36,995 bases of DNA from Ruminococcus sp. (GTDB lineage Bacteria > Bacillota > Clostridia > Oscillospirales > Ruminococcaceae). Under the pieces are notes generated by a model. It was not told the DNA's origin. It made no database searches and saw nothing but the letters and a program-made list of their open reading frames with translations. Position 1 is the stretch's first letter, and each line of letters starts with the position of its first letter. The stretch covers positions 1-36,995 of the forward strand of contig JAETQO010000029.1 of NCBI GenBank assembly GCA_021770655.1, read 5' to 3'. Made by a program: the position numbers and the translations under genes. Of the stretch, positions 23,901 through 31,942 are shown piece after piece.

Positions 23901-24620
23901 GTTAATAGGAGATGCAAGCAAGATAAGGGTATATTCTTCTTTTGGTTTGCCCGGAACAATACCGTCTAACAACTTTTCTATCGTTTGACTGACAAACTTT
24001 TCGGATTTTTCGGTTGGAATATTAGAAGCAGACGCAACCGAATAGGGCGTTTCATTCTTTAAGAATGGCGGAATGCCTTTCCCACTATCTGCTCCAAATT
24101 CTGTACCGGGAAAATTACCTTTAACAGCCTCCTGTAAACGTTTCAGAAAAGTATCTGCATCGCTGTTGTTATTGGCATTCTTTGTGTTAGTTACGGCAAG
24201 GTACACCTGAGTTAATTGCGTAGTACGATGAAAAATCAGAGCAATATTGCAGGTTTCATCAGAGAGTACGGCATAAACATTCACAAGCTTTTCAAGGCTG
24301 TTTTCTTTTTTATCAGTTACCCATTTGGTGATATTGAAATATCTAACATTGTAATCACTGTCAAAATCATCTTTCGCAAGAGGTGAGTAAAGCGTGGAGA
24401 GCTGCGGAAGATAGGCGTTAAAAACCTCAATGCTGTTCGCAGCAAGGAGCTTTTCTGTTGTAGCCTGTGCGGTAACATCATTAGGATCAGGCATTTCAAG
24501 TAGATAGTTATCTCTCTTTTCAGCAACATCACTTAACTGCTTCGGGCTGAGTGCTGCCGCTTTCGCAATCCCATCGCCAAGTTTACCGTTAGCTCTGGAA
24601 ACAATCTGCATTAAACCCAT
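20919..24620 (-). CDS. HerA/FtsK-type ATPase with repetitive linker
   Basis: A 1233-residue protein. Residues 1-270 are an alpha/beta region (LILLASPINDIEQRKLRLSQI). Residues 275-410 are Ser/Thr/Asn-rich with 16-residue repeats (HTDNQSTSDMTS at 338, 354, partly 370) and a glycine run. Residues 413-468 are seven octapeptides of GTAxTLxx type. Then a helical segment (520-620) and the HerA/DUF87 ATPase: FITGSTGSGKSN (Walker A, K729), HITVLEEAHNIL (E953/E954), and a sensor-like region FIIADQSPGLMD followed by NTNTKIIMRLPD. Family members are hexameric DNA or protein pumps. There are no membrane segments. GGAGGT precedes ATG 24620. Position between a dynamin and two effector/immunity pairs suggests a motor for them; that is inference. 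Confidence 0.87.
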   Translation of the reverse strand: MGLMQIVSRANGKLGDGIAKAAALSPKQLSDVAEKRDNYLLEMPDPNDVTAQATTEKLLAANSIEVFNAYLPQLSTLYSPLAKDDFDSDYNVRYFNITKWVTDKKENSLEKLVNVYAVLSDETCNIALIFHRTTQLTQVYLAVTNTKNANNNSDADTFLKRLQEAVKGNFPGTEFGADSGKGIPPFLKNETPYSVASASNIPTEKSEKFVSQTIEKLLDGIVPGKPKEEYTLILLASPINDIEQRKLRLSQIYSGLKPYSSWQTNFTVTELNTQGSSATVGVNVGASAGIQNGQNSSETNSNAVANNESQTNTDSTSNGTADTTSDTTSNTTSEANAHTDNQSTSDMTSDSTSHTDNQSTSDMTSENTSHTDNTNESTNQGGNVNISPSISILGSGGSLGGGGASWGSSSGTGTADTLAKGTAKTLMNGTADTATQTTAQTLMKGAADTLTKSTAKTLANTVAKTTSSQVGHAVAKTLGKTVTDTLSKTAGVFSSTNFGVNFGMNFARSSNVSASIGKNEGIVQSFENYNIQHALELLEEQMKRLEQSTALGMWDFAAYVLSEDRNVANNVAHTYLSLTQGETSYMSSSAVNLWRGDQESSDVYAKTICNYLRELRHPVFGLNPMIVDTEEGKDYQVYPTAVTATTSLSGKELAYSLNFPQKSVAGLPVIQCADFGRSIATFDTIVPDERSISLGKIFHMHHEEKLPVELSANSLAYHTFITGSTGSGKSNTVYQILSESMEKDIHFLVIEPAKGEYKDVFSDYDNISVYGTNPRKTTFLRINPFSFPDDVHVLEHIDRLVEIFNVCWPMYAAMPAVLKSAVERSYLDCGWDLMSSVNKYDDNMYPSFADVARNIKEIIDTSEYDKENKGAYKGSLLTRLQSLTTGINGLIFSSDELSGQELFDSNVIIDLSRVGASETKSLIMGMLVLKLQEYRMSGGSDMNSALRHITVLEEAHNILRRTSIEQPSESSNIMGKSVEMISNAIAEMRTYGEGFIIADQSPGLMDMSVIRNTNTKIIMRLPDRGDRELVGKAANLNDDQIDELSKLPCGVAAVYQNEWIQPVLCKVKYYKTSEKPYTFDTSDNSALIKKNDELSDSLLKCIMDNELFQRGDKQDLRELKSLILRSTLDSIVKVDFLDYLATEREKGFSELQCLIYDFLKAEDAIQSATKYDDIHEWVDAVITELKPSISNFSKKQIDLTMALILHEKTIRDPSYRNIYHTFTEVYKNGGGVF
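23217..23384 (-). repeat. seven tandem 24-bp coding repeats in the ATPase
   Basis: Codons 413-468 read as octapeptides GTADTLAK, GTAKTLMN, GTADTATQ, TTAQTLMK, GAADTLTK, STAKTLAN, TVAKTTSS. Divergence between copies rules out a very recent expansion, but the fixed period is clear. Confidence 0.8.
23502..23609 (-). repeat. 48-bp coding repeats in the ATPase Ser/Thr linker
   Basis: HTDNQSTSDMTS recurs at residues 338 and 354, and the leading HTDN again at 370, period 16 residues. The two full copies are almost identical, as in a recent duplication. Confidence 0.75.
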
Positions 24621-24645
24621 ACTATACCTCCAATCTTAGGGAAAA

Positions 24646-27279
24646 TCAGTTCCAACCCATAAGATGCTCGATTTCCAACTGATACCCCAATAAACGTTCT
24701 TTTCTGTTCTTTAGATTTGAAATCTGCTGTGCCTGAGCATCTATCTGCTCTTGAAGTTTTCTTAATTCGGGATTGAGCTTTATAATGTTCTTTTTCAGTT
24801 CCTGGAACAAGCTCTGCTCCCACTTTGTAAAACTTCCTTCGTGGCTAGTTCTAAGAATATTTAGCATTTCAATGAGATAATCATGCATTAAAGTATTGTA
24901 TTTTGTTTTCAGCTTGCCGAGATTAAGTGAGTTTGTTTCAACAACTATAAATATATGGCGCTTGAACTCATCGAATTTGAAAACCATATCAGCAGTTTTA
25001 TCGAATTCAAGAGCTTCATAGCTTGCAATGATTTCTTCCAACTCCTTTTTCTTTTCCTCGGAGATGCCCTCTGAGTTGGTAACTGCATCTATCATTTTAG
25101 CTCGGAAGTCCTCGGAAGCGTTGCTCCAATACTTTTCTGACGCTGATTCAAGATCAGCTTGATGCTGCTTCATCTCAGAATCAAATCTTTGCTTTACTTC
25201 ATCAAAAAGGATCTCAGACACTTCTGCTTCGATCAGCTTTTCAAGATCACGCAGTTTACGCTTTTTATCTATAGTATCCTGAGTCGAATGCAAAGTATCG
25301 GTGGCGAATTTAGCTGTGCGCTGTGCCGTTTTCTTCACAGTTGACCAAACGTCTCCCACAATACCCTTCTTTTCCAGAGCCGTATCCGTTTCTCTTTCCT
25401 CGGTTACAGAGTTACTCTCTGCATTTGCTCCCTGATTATCATTTTTGAAAAAACGGGCATTTTCTTTATGAGCAAAATAATCATGTTTTTCTTTAATATC
25501 AGCTTCTATCTTAGACTGACGCTTTTCAAGTTCTTCACATTTTATAGCATCTTCAGCTAAATCAGCTGTGTTTTGCATATAAGGTGTAGGATAATTATCT
25601 GAAAAGTCATTACATAATTCTTCTGCTCTTTTTTCAAGCGCTTCTACACACGCACTTTCCTCATCTTCTAATTTTTCATTTAGGGTTTTCTTTGCAGCTT
25701 CAAAGCCTTTCTGATTCTCATCAATACGGTATGATGTTTCTGCGATAATCTCATCAAGGAAATGTTTTGATTGAGTACACTTATTATAAGGAGAGTATAT
25801 TTCTGCAAAAATGCGAATTTCCTGCTCGATCCAGAATAAACCGCTGTTAGCAAACGCTCTGTTTGACTCTCTTTCAGAACGTTCAACACACCTCCTTTTT
25901 ATTTGTTCGGGAACTATATCATAGCGATATAGTGATTTAGGATGCTTTGCGTCAGGGTTGGTATAGGATTCGATTTCTTTGTCAAATACATCCTGATAAT
26001 CCTCATCAATAAATTCTTCTCCCTGTTTTGCACCTAAACCTACAATAGAAGATACATAGAAAACACGATGAGAATGAAGCGTCTGACATACAGTTTGTCC
26101 AATTTTGTTTTCAACATCTTCCTCTTGGAATCCCTCTCTTGGCAGCTTGGCACAATCTGCTCGGTTTGCTATTACCATAGTAAAGCGATTGTCAAAGCAC
26201 TCCATAGCGATCAGCTTTTCACACAGATCTCTGCCCTCAACCTTGTCAAGAGATTTGTTATCTGTTATAAACATTATTAAGCCATTAGAGAGGGAACGCA
26301 TTTGCCTTTCAAGTGTTTCTGAATGATCAATATTAGTTGCAGAGCCTTCACCGGGAGTATCAAAAATAACATATCGGCATTGAGATTGCGAAAGAACGCC
26401 CTCTTTGCTGAATGGCAGAGTAATTTTTATTAGAGAATCAATATCTTTCTCAGCATTGTCACGCTTACGTTTCTTTTTATGATCCTCAATAATGGCAAGT
26501 AAAGTATGTATCCTGATATGAACAGGCTTAGAAGCAATAGCATCAAGTTTTTGCTGTATCAGAGATACAAAGTCATCTTCGCATTTTCCTGCACCTGATA
26601 CCGTACAGCCATTTCCTCTATTGTATTCGTCCATAGAAAACTTAATAGGCAAACCTCGATATTCAAACTCTACATAACCTGTTTCAGCATTCTGGGAGCG
26701 TGTTATCTGATAAACGCAATCAGTAACAGGATCGTCACCACTGGGAAGTATTTCCTTGCCTACTAAAGCATTTATGAAAGTAGATTTCCCCGAGCTATAA
26801 TTGCCTATTACGCAAATAGGGATAACCTGTTTATCTACGGCATCTTCAAACTTTCTTCTGTTAAGAGCGACTTGTTCATTTGAACGAACGCTTTCCTCAA
26901 TCAAGGGTTGCATATCCTGAAAAATCTCTGATATTTTAGGTAAAATATCCTTAGCGCTATTAAGATAATGCTCCTGTGGCAACAGCACCATCTTATCTTT
27001 ATAGTATTCATCGGAACATAAATCTTTCAGATCAGAATATTCATCATCTGTTCCTTCAAAGATAATATGAATAGGTTGCCCCTGTTTGGATTTCATAGCG
27101 TATATTTCATCAATGATTCTCTTGACATTATAAGGAAAGAAACCATGAATCAGTTCATCACTAACTAAGTCGCTGTTATCAGCTTCTGTTACAGGGATTG
27201 CTTCATTTGTATCAGAAGCAATGGTTTCAAATCTTATTTCTCTTTTGTAGGGATCGCTAATAATCTTAAAAAGTATCAT
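24646..27279 (-). CDS. dynamin-like GTPase
   Basis: An 877-residue protein. An N-terminal 140-residue region of unknown fold is followed by a dynamin-type G domain: G1 GNYSSGKST (159-167), G2 threonine in PVTDC (about 186), G3 DTPGEGS (307-313) and G4 NRAD (372-375). Residues 450-877 are mainly long charged helices with coiled-coil character (ACVEALEKRAEEL, LRKLQEQIDAQAQQISNLKNRKERL), the stalk of bacterial dynamins. No transmembrane hairpin is evident. Bacterial dynamins remodel or protect membranes and occur in anti-phage loci. It is first in the six-gene operon, 25 bases before the ATPase. AGGTGG precedes ATG 27279. Confidence 0.88.
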   Translation of the reverse strand: MILFKIISDPYKREIRFETIASDTNEAIPVTEADNSDLVSDELIHGFFPYNVKRIIDEIYAMKSKQGQPIHIIFEGTDDEYSDLKDLCSDEYYKDKMVLLPQEHYLNSAKDILPKISEIFQDMQPLIEESVRSNEQVALNRRKFEDAVDKQVIPICVIGNYSSGKSTFINALVGKEILPSGDDPVTDCVYQITRSQNAETGYVEFEYRGLPIKFSMDEYNRGNGCTVSGAGKCEDDFVSLIQQKLDAIASKPVHIRIHTLLAIIEDHKKKRKRDNAEKDIDSLIKITLPFSKEGVLSQSQCRYVIFDTPGEGSATNIDHSETLERQMRSLSNGLIMFITDNKSLDKVEGRDLCEKLIAMECFDNRFTMVIANRADCAKLPREGFQEEDVENKIGQTVCQTLHSHRVFYVSSIVGLGAKQGEEFIDEDYQDVFDKEIESYTNPDAKHPKSLYRYDIVPEQIKRRCVERSERESNRAFANSGLFWIEQEIRIFAEIYSPYNKCTQSKHFLDEIIAETSYRIDENQKGFEAAKKTLNEKLEDEESACVEALEKRAEELCNDFSDNYPTPYMQNTADLAEDAIKCEELEKRQSKIEADIKEKHDYFAHKENARFFKNDNQGANAESNSVTEERETDTALEKKGIVGDVWSTVKKTAQRTAKFATDTLHSTQDTIDKKRKLRDLEKLIEAEVSEILFDEVKQRFDSEMKQHQADLESASEKYWSNASEDFRAKMIDAVTNSEGISEEKKKELEEIIASYEALEFDKTADMVFKFDEFKRHIFIVVETNSLNLGKLKTKYNTLMHDYLIEMLNILRTSHEGSFTKWEQSLFQELKKNIIKLNPELRKLQEQIDAQAQQISNLKNRKERLLGYQLEIEHLMGWN

Positions 27280-27303
27280 ATTCCACCTCTGTGCAAAAAA
27301 TAG

Positions 27304-27369
27304 TACACTAGTGTAACAAATTACAATTATTCATGATATATTATACCATAAAATTGGTGAAAAAGTCAA
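27304..27369 (-). promoter_or_regulatory. promoter and palindrome of the dynamin/HerA operon
   Basis: Reading the minus strand, TTGACT (27369-27364), 18 bases, TATAAT (27345-27340). Downstream in the leader, TACACTAGTGTA (27315-27304) is a perfect 12-base palindrome, a candidate repressor site. Start of transcription would be near 27333. Confidence 0.75.
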
Positions 27370-27429
27370 TTGATTTTGAAGCAGTTATGCAAGATAAAAA
27401 TGGATTCCGCTTCTTGAAAATTTAATCAG

Positions 27430-27458
27430 TAACTTTGAACCCAGTGGCGTCAAAGTTA
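27430..27458. repeat. perfect 9-bp inverted repeat, role unknown
   Basis: TAACTTTGA 27430-27438 and TCAAAGTTA 27450-27458 around an 11-base centre. There is no T-tract on either side, so it is not a terminator. It lies in the divergent gap 27280-27767. Apart from this, the minus promoter and the plus inverted repeat at 27661-27694, the gap holds nothing I recognise. Confidence 0.5.
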
Positions 27459-27660
27459 TTAATTACCTGAAAAACTTTCACGGTTTTCCCTGTTTCCAAG
27501 CGTACTGCACGTCATACTTTGTCGTTATTTTGCTGACTATGTTGCCTGATTTGTTTCACGATGCCAAAAGAAGCTGATAGTAAAAATGTCCATAGCTTAT
27601 ACCTAAAAATGTTGTTACTTGTCTTTGCAATGATATTTCCAAGAGAGCAATCTAATATAT

Positions 27661-27694
27661 CTTGATTATAACATATATCACAAGACTAATCAAG
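27661..27694 (+). promoter_or_regulatory. inverted repeat upstream of the XRE fragment
   Basis: CTTGATTA 27661-27668 and TAATCAAG 27687-27694 are perfect 8-bp arms 18 bases apart, about 75 bases before ATG 27768. An XRE autoregulator site is possible. TTGATT within the left arm could serve as a -35, but the -10 is poor. Confidence 0.4.
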
Positions 27695-27767
27695 GGAAAA
27701 CAACATATTTTCTTTGAGTATAGCAGATTTCTTTTGCTGTATCATAGTAGTAAGAGGTGATTTTGCT

Positions 27768-27980
27768 ATGACAGACGATTTTGTAAGGAACAGGATTACT
27801 CAGCTCCGTCTGCAAAAGGGCGTATCGGAGTATCAGATGAGCTATGATCTTGGTCATAGCCGTGGATATATCTACAATATTTCTTCGGGTAAGTCCTTGC
27901 CGCCGCTGTCGGAACTGTTTGCAATAACGATATATGAACTATCATACAGTTGTAAAAAGAACTGTATGGGAAGGGGAATA
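27768..27980 (+). pseudogene. XRE HTH fragment fused in frame to a RES gene
   Basis: From ATG 27768 (site GAGGTG 27753-27758) the frame reads DDFVRNRITQLRLQKGVSEYQMSYDLGHSRGYIYNISSGKSLPPLSELFAI, a near-complete XRE helix-turn-helix of the type found on clostridial mobile elements. After LSELFAI the family sequence stops and unrelated residues (TIYELSYSCKKNCMGRG) run without a stop into the RES gene. The usual C-terminal ICEYFGI-type helix is missing. This reads as a regulator broken at its 3' end by the arrival of the RES gene. A fused 401-residue product could be made; whether it is cannot be told. Confidence 0.6.
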
Positions 27981-27983
27981 ATG

Positions 27984-28970
27984 ATGATAACTCGCAATTG
28001 TTGTAAGAATTGTTTTACCAATCGTTACTTGCAAGAATTCATAACTAATAATTATGAAAGTATCGGTATTTGTGACTTTTGTGGTTCAACCGACATTGGA
28101 CTGTATCCTGTACATAAAATGGGCAATTATATCAGAGAGTGTTTAGAAAAAGCATACGAATATATCGACGATGGAACTGGAGCAATGTGGGATGGCGAGG
28201 AAAAAAATTATATTGATTATAAAGGAAATCCTTCTGAACCTGTATCTATAAGAGAAATCTTATGTGATGATGAGGCTATCTTTACAGATGCCACAAAGGA
28301 GAATGGACTGTTAGAAGAATTATTTGAACATGTCAATTCATATGAGCGTGTAAAAGATGGCGAGTATAGTTTATGGGGAGAGATTGATGAGCCTCAGTTT
28401 GTCATTAGAGATGAACTATATGGAACAGAGCTTCTACCTGTGTATCATGACTGGCTGATGTTTAAGCATATTGCAAAGCATTATAATAGATTTTTTGCAA
28501 TCGGTGGTTATGGAGATTATACAGGTTTTTTAGAAAAGTTCAAAAAAACATTACGGGGATTCACTGAAGATTTACCTGTTGGAACAAAACTGTATAGAAC
28601 CCGAATACAAACCTCTGAGTTGGTGGACCTGATCAAGATTCAACCATATAAAGATATGGGACCAGCTCCTCCCAAATACGCACAGACTAATAGAATGAGT
28701 CCTGCCGGCATTTCATATCTGTATTTAGCTTCTGATATAGATACTACATTTTCAGAATGCAGATTATCCGATTGTACAGCGTTTGTAGCTGAATTTGAAT
28801 CAAAACAAGACTTGCAAGTGATTGATTTTACAAAAGAAAATTACTATTATGATATTAGTAGTATATTTAGCGACGACTATTGTCATGAAGAGCGTTTCAT
28901 GACTCGTTTTTTAAAGAGTTTTGTTAAGGAGTTGTCTCAACCAGTCAGTGATAATCAAGATCGTTCCTAA
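27984..28970 (+). pseudogene. HEPN/RES N-terminal domain plus RES toxin, C-terminus lost
   Basis: RES domains are NAD-degrading toxins of RES-Xre type modules. Residues about 1-140 (TRNCCKNCFTNRYLQEFI, a CDFCGS zinc-like pair, YIRECLEKAYEYIDDGT) resemble the HEPN/RES N-terminal domain. The RES core follows (VGTKLYRTRI, NRMSPAGISYLYLASDIDTTFSE, LQVIDFTK). The family normally continues past SQPVSDNQDR with a Y-x-P-T-Q stretch and a final glycine-rich segment; here the frame ends two residues later, so that part is missing. AAGGGG 27971-27976 suits ATG 27984 (or 27981). Catalysis is doubtful. No intact antitoxin gene is adjacent; the only XRE is the upstream fragment. Confidence 0.7.
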
Positions 28971-29004
28971 AGGTATTGCTCTGTGACACAGAGGGTATCG
29001 CAAT

Positions 29005-29319
29005 TCATGATCTGTAATCACGATAAATCAGCTTGTAGGAATTCTCTATCTGCCTGCCGCTGGGTACATAGCGTTTCTGCACTCTTATGAGATCTTTCGT
29101 TGCAAGCTGACTGAGTATGCGGTCGATGTTCCTCACGGACATATTACAGTTCTGGGCAATATCTCTGCGGCTTACCGTCGCACACTTTTCATCATGATCG
29201 TAGTCGCTGTAAAGTACAGTCATCACCATGAACTCCTGCGGTGTGATGTCATCATATATTGCCGCCGGGAATGTCGGTTCAATATATCTTCTGTAGAATT
29301 TTTTGTTGATAGTTTTCAT
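29005..29319 (-). CDS. small winged-helix DNA-binding protein
   Basis: A 104-residue protein. DDITPQEFMVMTVLYSDYDHDEKCATVSRRDIAQNCNMSVRNIDRILSQLATKDLI (about 20-75) is a winged helix-turn-helix with a DnaD/replication-initiator or MarR-like look, common on clostridial mobile elements. RQIENSYKLIYRDYR forms the wing/tail. The start is chosen at ATG 29319 because AAGGA lies 9 bases upstream; the frame extends upstream to 29367 without a better site. It is convergent with the truncated RES gene. The A/T-rich, repeat-bearing region beyond its start would suit a replication or regulatory region, but that is a guess. Confidence 0.7.
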   Translation of the reverse strand: MKTINKKFYRRYIEPTFPAAIYDDITPQEFMVMTVLYSDYDHDEKCATVSRRDIAQNCNMSVRNIDRILSQLATKDLIRVQKRYVPSGRQIENSYKLIYRDYRS

Positions 29320-29693
29320 ATACATTTTCCTTTCGTTTTTCATTTTTGTTTTTCTTCTGCCCCACAACAGTACAATTCCTGTCAGAAAGCCTTATTTGAC
29401 CTAAGGACGTTTTTCCAAGCTTGGTACGCTCCTGCTCCTCCTGCACGATCTTCGCTGTACTTCGCCGCTCGGTATCTCTCCTGCGTGGGATTCAATTTTC
29501 AAGATTCTTTTACCTTTCACTCTGTAGCCGATGAAACAAGGCGTTTTATGCGTGTGCAAAAATATTTGTAGAGTTGTACAGTTTTCTGAATTGCATTTTA
29601 GCTAACTCGACTACCGTTACGATAATCAACACTCTCTACTACTTACTAGCAACGTTTTTGCGTTTCTACAACTTTTTTTACAAAGGATTTTTA

Positions 29694-29853
29694 AAATTTC
29701 ATATACTTGCACAAAATCAGAACTGATTATTTGTAGAGTCTGCTCTCACTTGTATAGGGTAAGAAGCTGAGGTTTTAACAACCCTTTATCTGAAAAAATT
29801 CATAAAGTTCGTATGATTGCACAAATTCGGAACTGCTGATTTAGAAAGTTTGC
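29694..29853 (+). repeat. degenerate 50-bp direct repeat in a gene-free stretch
   Basis: 29694-29743 and 29804-29853 align over 50 bases with roughly 70 percent identity (shared cores ttgcacaaa and gaactg). The 10-mer tttgtagagt also occurs twice (29565-29574 and 29730-29739). The whole interval 29320-30352 has no gene I can support. It also holds a hairpin ccactgtc/gacagtgg (29951-29973), which with ctttttatg is a leftward terminator, and a 6-bp stem with ttcg loop (30082-30097). Confidence 0.45.
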
Positions 29854-30353
29854 ATATTGGTTAGGTGTGCTGTGTTTTAGGACACAGTGTAAAAATGCGA
29901 TGGTAAACTACCACCTCGTCTCAAAGCAATATTTGGTAAGACATAAAAAGCCACTGTCGGTTTTGGACAGTGGTCTTAAATGAGTGGATTAAGATTTAAC
30001 GGTATTGTGAAACACGATATCCCTTTTGGGGAAAGAATTTGCTATGTTGAATGATTTGCATTAACTTTTCGACAAGAGGGTTCGGGGTTCGCCCCGACAA
30101 GCTGTAAACGGTGTATTGCTCTCAACAATCAAAGGTGGTATTGTCTAAAAACACACAGATACAAGGATCTGATGCAGCTTATTCCGAAGCGTTTGCCGAT
30201 ATATACTTTGATAAAACGGTTCTTGCTACAAGCTTTGCAATATGCGGATTATCCGTTGGGCGAATTTGTCGTTTTAATTTTTTGAATTGTGAACTTTAGA
30301 AATCATCAGAAATAATTAACGCTGTTTTATCTTTTATGAATTATAACAAGGTC

Positions 30354-30409
30354 TTGACAATATGTTATAAATGATGTATGATGTATTTGTATCTGATACA
30401 GGTACAAAT
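30354..30409 (+). promoter_or_regulatory. promoter and operator of the Rrf2-headed PTS operon
   Basis: TTGACA 30354-30359, 17 bases, TATGAT 30377-30382. Just downstream ATTTGTA 30385-30391 and TACAAAT 30403-30409 form an inverted repeat, with GTATC-T-GATAC nested at 30389-30399. It covers the start site, so repression by the Rrf2 protein is likely. Confidence 0.8.
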
Positions 30410-30432
30410 TTCAATAACGTAAGGAGTGCAAA

Positions 30433-30849
30433 ATGGATACGAAATTTTCTGCGGCAATCCATGTACTGATTTTGATTTCCGAATCTCCGACTTTGATAAA
30501 TTCTGATCAGATGGCTGAAAGCGTCGGCACTAATGCCAGCTATATCCGAAAAATACTGGTGCTTTTGAAGAAGGCAGGTATTGTTGACAGTCACAGGGGA
30601 ATCAGCGGTTACAGACTGACCGTACCTTCGGAGCAGCTCACTCTTTTAAAAATCTATCAGGCTGTTATGGAGAAATCTGAGGTGCATCTTTTAGATATTC
30701 ACCAAAATCCCAATGACCGGTGCATCGTGGGTCATCATATCAAGCCGGTGCTGACAGGTATGTTTTCGGATATGGAAGAGGCGTTTGCCCGTTCGCTTGC
30801 GGACAAAACTCTTGCCGACTGCATTGCCGGCATACGAAAAAGAATGTAA
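30433..30849 (+). CDS. Rrf2 family transcriptional regulator
   Basis: A 138-residue winged-helix protein. DTKFSAAIHVLILISE (start of the domain), LINSDQMAESVGTNASYIRKILVLLKKAGIVDSHRG (HTH and recognition helix, about 22-57) and SGYRLT (wing) are typical of Rrf2. The three-cysteine Fe-S cluster loop of IscR/NsrR is absent: only one Cys lies in the region (NDRCIVGHH), so a Fe-S sensor is unlikely and it resembles the YwnA branch. AAGGAG 30421-30426 precedes the ATG. It heads the operon, with an inverted repeat on its promoter, so autoregulation together with the PTS genes is likely. Confidence 0.88.
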   Translation: MDTKFSAAIHVLILISESPTLINSDQMAESVGTNASYIRKILVLLKKAGIVDSHRGISGYRLTVPSEQLTLLKIYQAVMEKSEVHLLDIHQNPNDRCIVGHHIKPVLTGMFSDMEEAFARSLADKTLADCIAGIRKRM

Positions 30850-30866
30850 AACAGGAGGAAACAGTT

Positions 30867-31478
30867 ATGAACACAGTAGAAATATTTTTCAGTCCCACAG
30901 GAGGTACAGAAAAAGCTGCACATATCATCGCAAAACAGTGGAGTGATAACACTGTAAAAATCGACCTTAGCGATTCAAAAACCAATTTTTCAGGGGTTGT
31001 CATTGACAAGGACGATCAGGTGATTGTAGCCATGCCTTCTTTTGGAGGACGTGCTCCTGCCGTGACAATCGAGCGGCTGAAGAAAATTCCGGGAAATGGT
31101 GCAAAATGTACACTTGTCTGCGTGTACGGAAATCGTGCGTATGAGGATAAAGGGATTACTGTTACTTCATCTTCCGTACATAACATAGAGATCACTTCGG
31201 AAGCTGCTTCAAAAGGAAAAATGCTGAAAAAAGCAGCAGAGTTTTTTAAGGTTTCCGAAGAAGACGTTGTGGTATTCGGAGATGGCGAAAACGATGAATC
31301 AATGTTTTGGGAATTTGGGCATTCACGCGCAGTTAAAAATGCTGTTCCGAATATTTGCTTTCTTGCAGAAAAAATAATAGACAGCAACCGAAATAATGGT
31401 GTCGCAAAAGAAATCAATTATATTAGGAGGTATTTAATATGTCATTCTTTAAGAAAAAAGCATCGGAAGAACCTGTAA
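30867..31478 (+). pseudogene. flavodoxin N-part fused to HAD phosphatase C-part
   Basis: Residues 1-95 (VEIFFSPTGGTEKAAHII, DQVIVAMPSFGGRAPA, LVCVYGNRAYED) are the first part of a flavodoxin of the EFR-associated type with its FMN phosphate loop SPTGGTEK. From KGITVTSSSVHNIEITSEAASKG (about 96) the chain is the C-terminal third of a Cof-type HAD hydrolase, with FGDGENDESMF and NAVPNICFLAEKI. Each part stops where its family continues, so an in-frame deletion joining two neighbours at about 31150 is the likely origin. The C-terminus also runs through the next gene's ribosome site, overlapping crr by 40 bases. GGAGG 30854-30858 suits ATG 30867. Either activity is doubtful. Confidence 0.75.
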
Positions 31479-31927
31479 AAGAATTAACGGCATTTGTTCC
31501 CGGAGAGGTTATCCCTATTACTGAGGTTAAGGATCAGGTGTTCTCAACAAAGGTATTGGGTGACGGAGTTGCGATACAGCCTGCAGCTCAGGTTATCACT
31601 GCTCCTTGTGACGGAGTTATTTCCATGGCTGACGAGGATTCAAAACATGCCATTGGCATGACGCTTAATAACGGAGCAGAGATTCTGCTGCATATCGGAC
31701 TGGATACAGTCAGCCTTAACGGAGAAGGCTTCCGTGTATTTGCAAAGAAAAACGCAAAGGTAAAGCGTGGGGACAAGCTTTTGGAATTCGATAAAAAGTT
31801 TATTGAGGAAAAGGGATTTGAAACCACCTGTGTTCTTGTGGTCACAAATTCCGATGATTATTCCGATACAGAGTACATCAGCGGAATGAAAGCAGTACAG
31901 AACGAAACCGTAATTTGCAGATTTTAA
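31439..31927 (+). CDS. crr: PTS glucose-type EIIA component
   Basis: A 162-residue soluble phosphocarrier that takes phosphate from HPr-His and passes it to a EIIB. The family pattern is clear: APCDGVISMADEDSKHAIG (H70) and ILLHIGLDTVSLNGEGF with active H85. The length is that of stand-alone EIIA-Glc. AGGAGG at 31424-31429 precedes ATG 31439. It lies with HPr and enzyme I, but no EIIB/EIIC is in this window, so its partner permease is encoded elsewhere or the chain serves regulation. Confidence 0.92.
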   Translation: MSFFKKKASEEPVKELTAFVPGEVIPITEVKDQVFSTKVLGDGVAIQPAAQVITAPCDGVISMADEDSKHAIGMTLNNGAEILLHIGLDTVSLNGEGFRVFAKKNAKVKRGDKLLEFDKKFIEEKGFETTCVLVVTNSDDYSDTEYISGMKAVQNETVICRF

Positions 31928-31942
31928 GGGAGGATAAATCAC

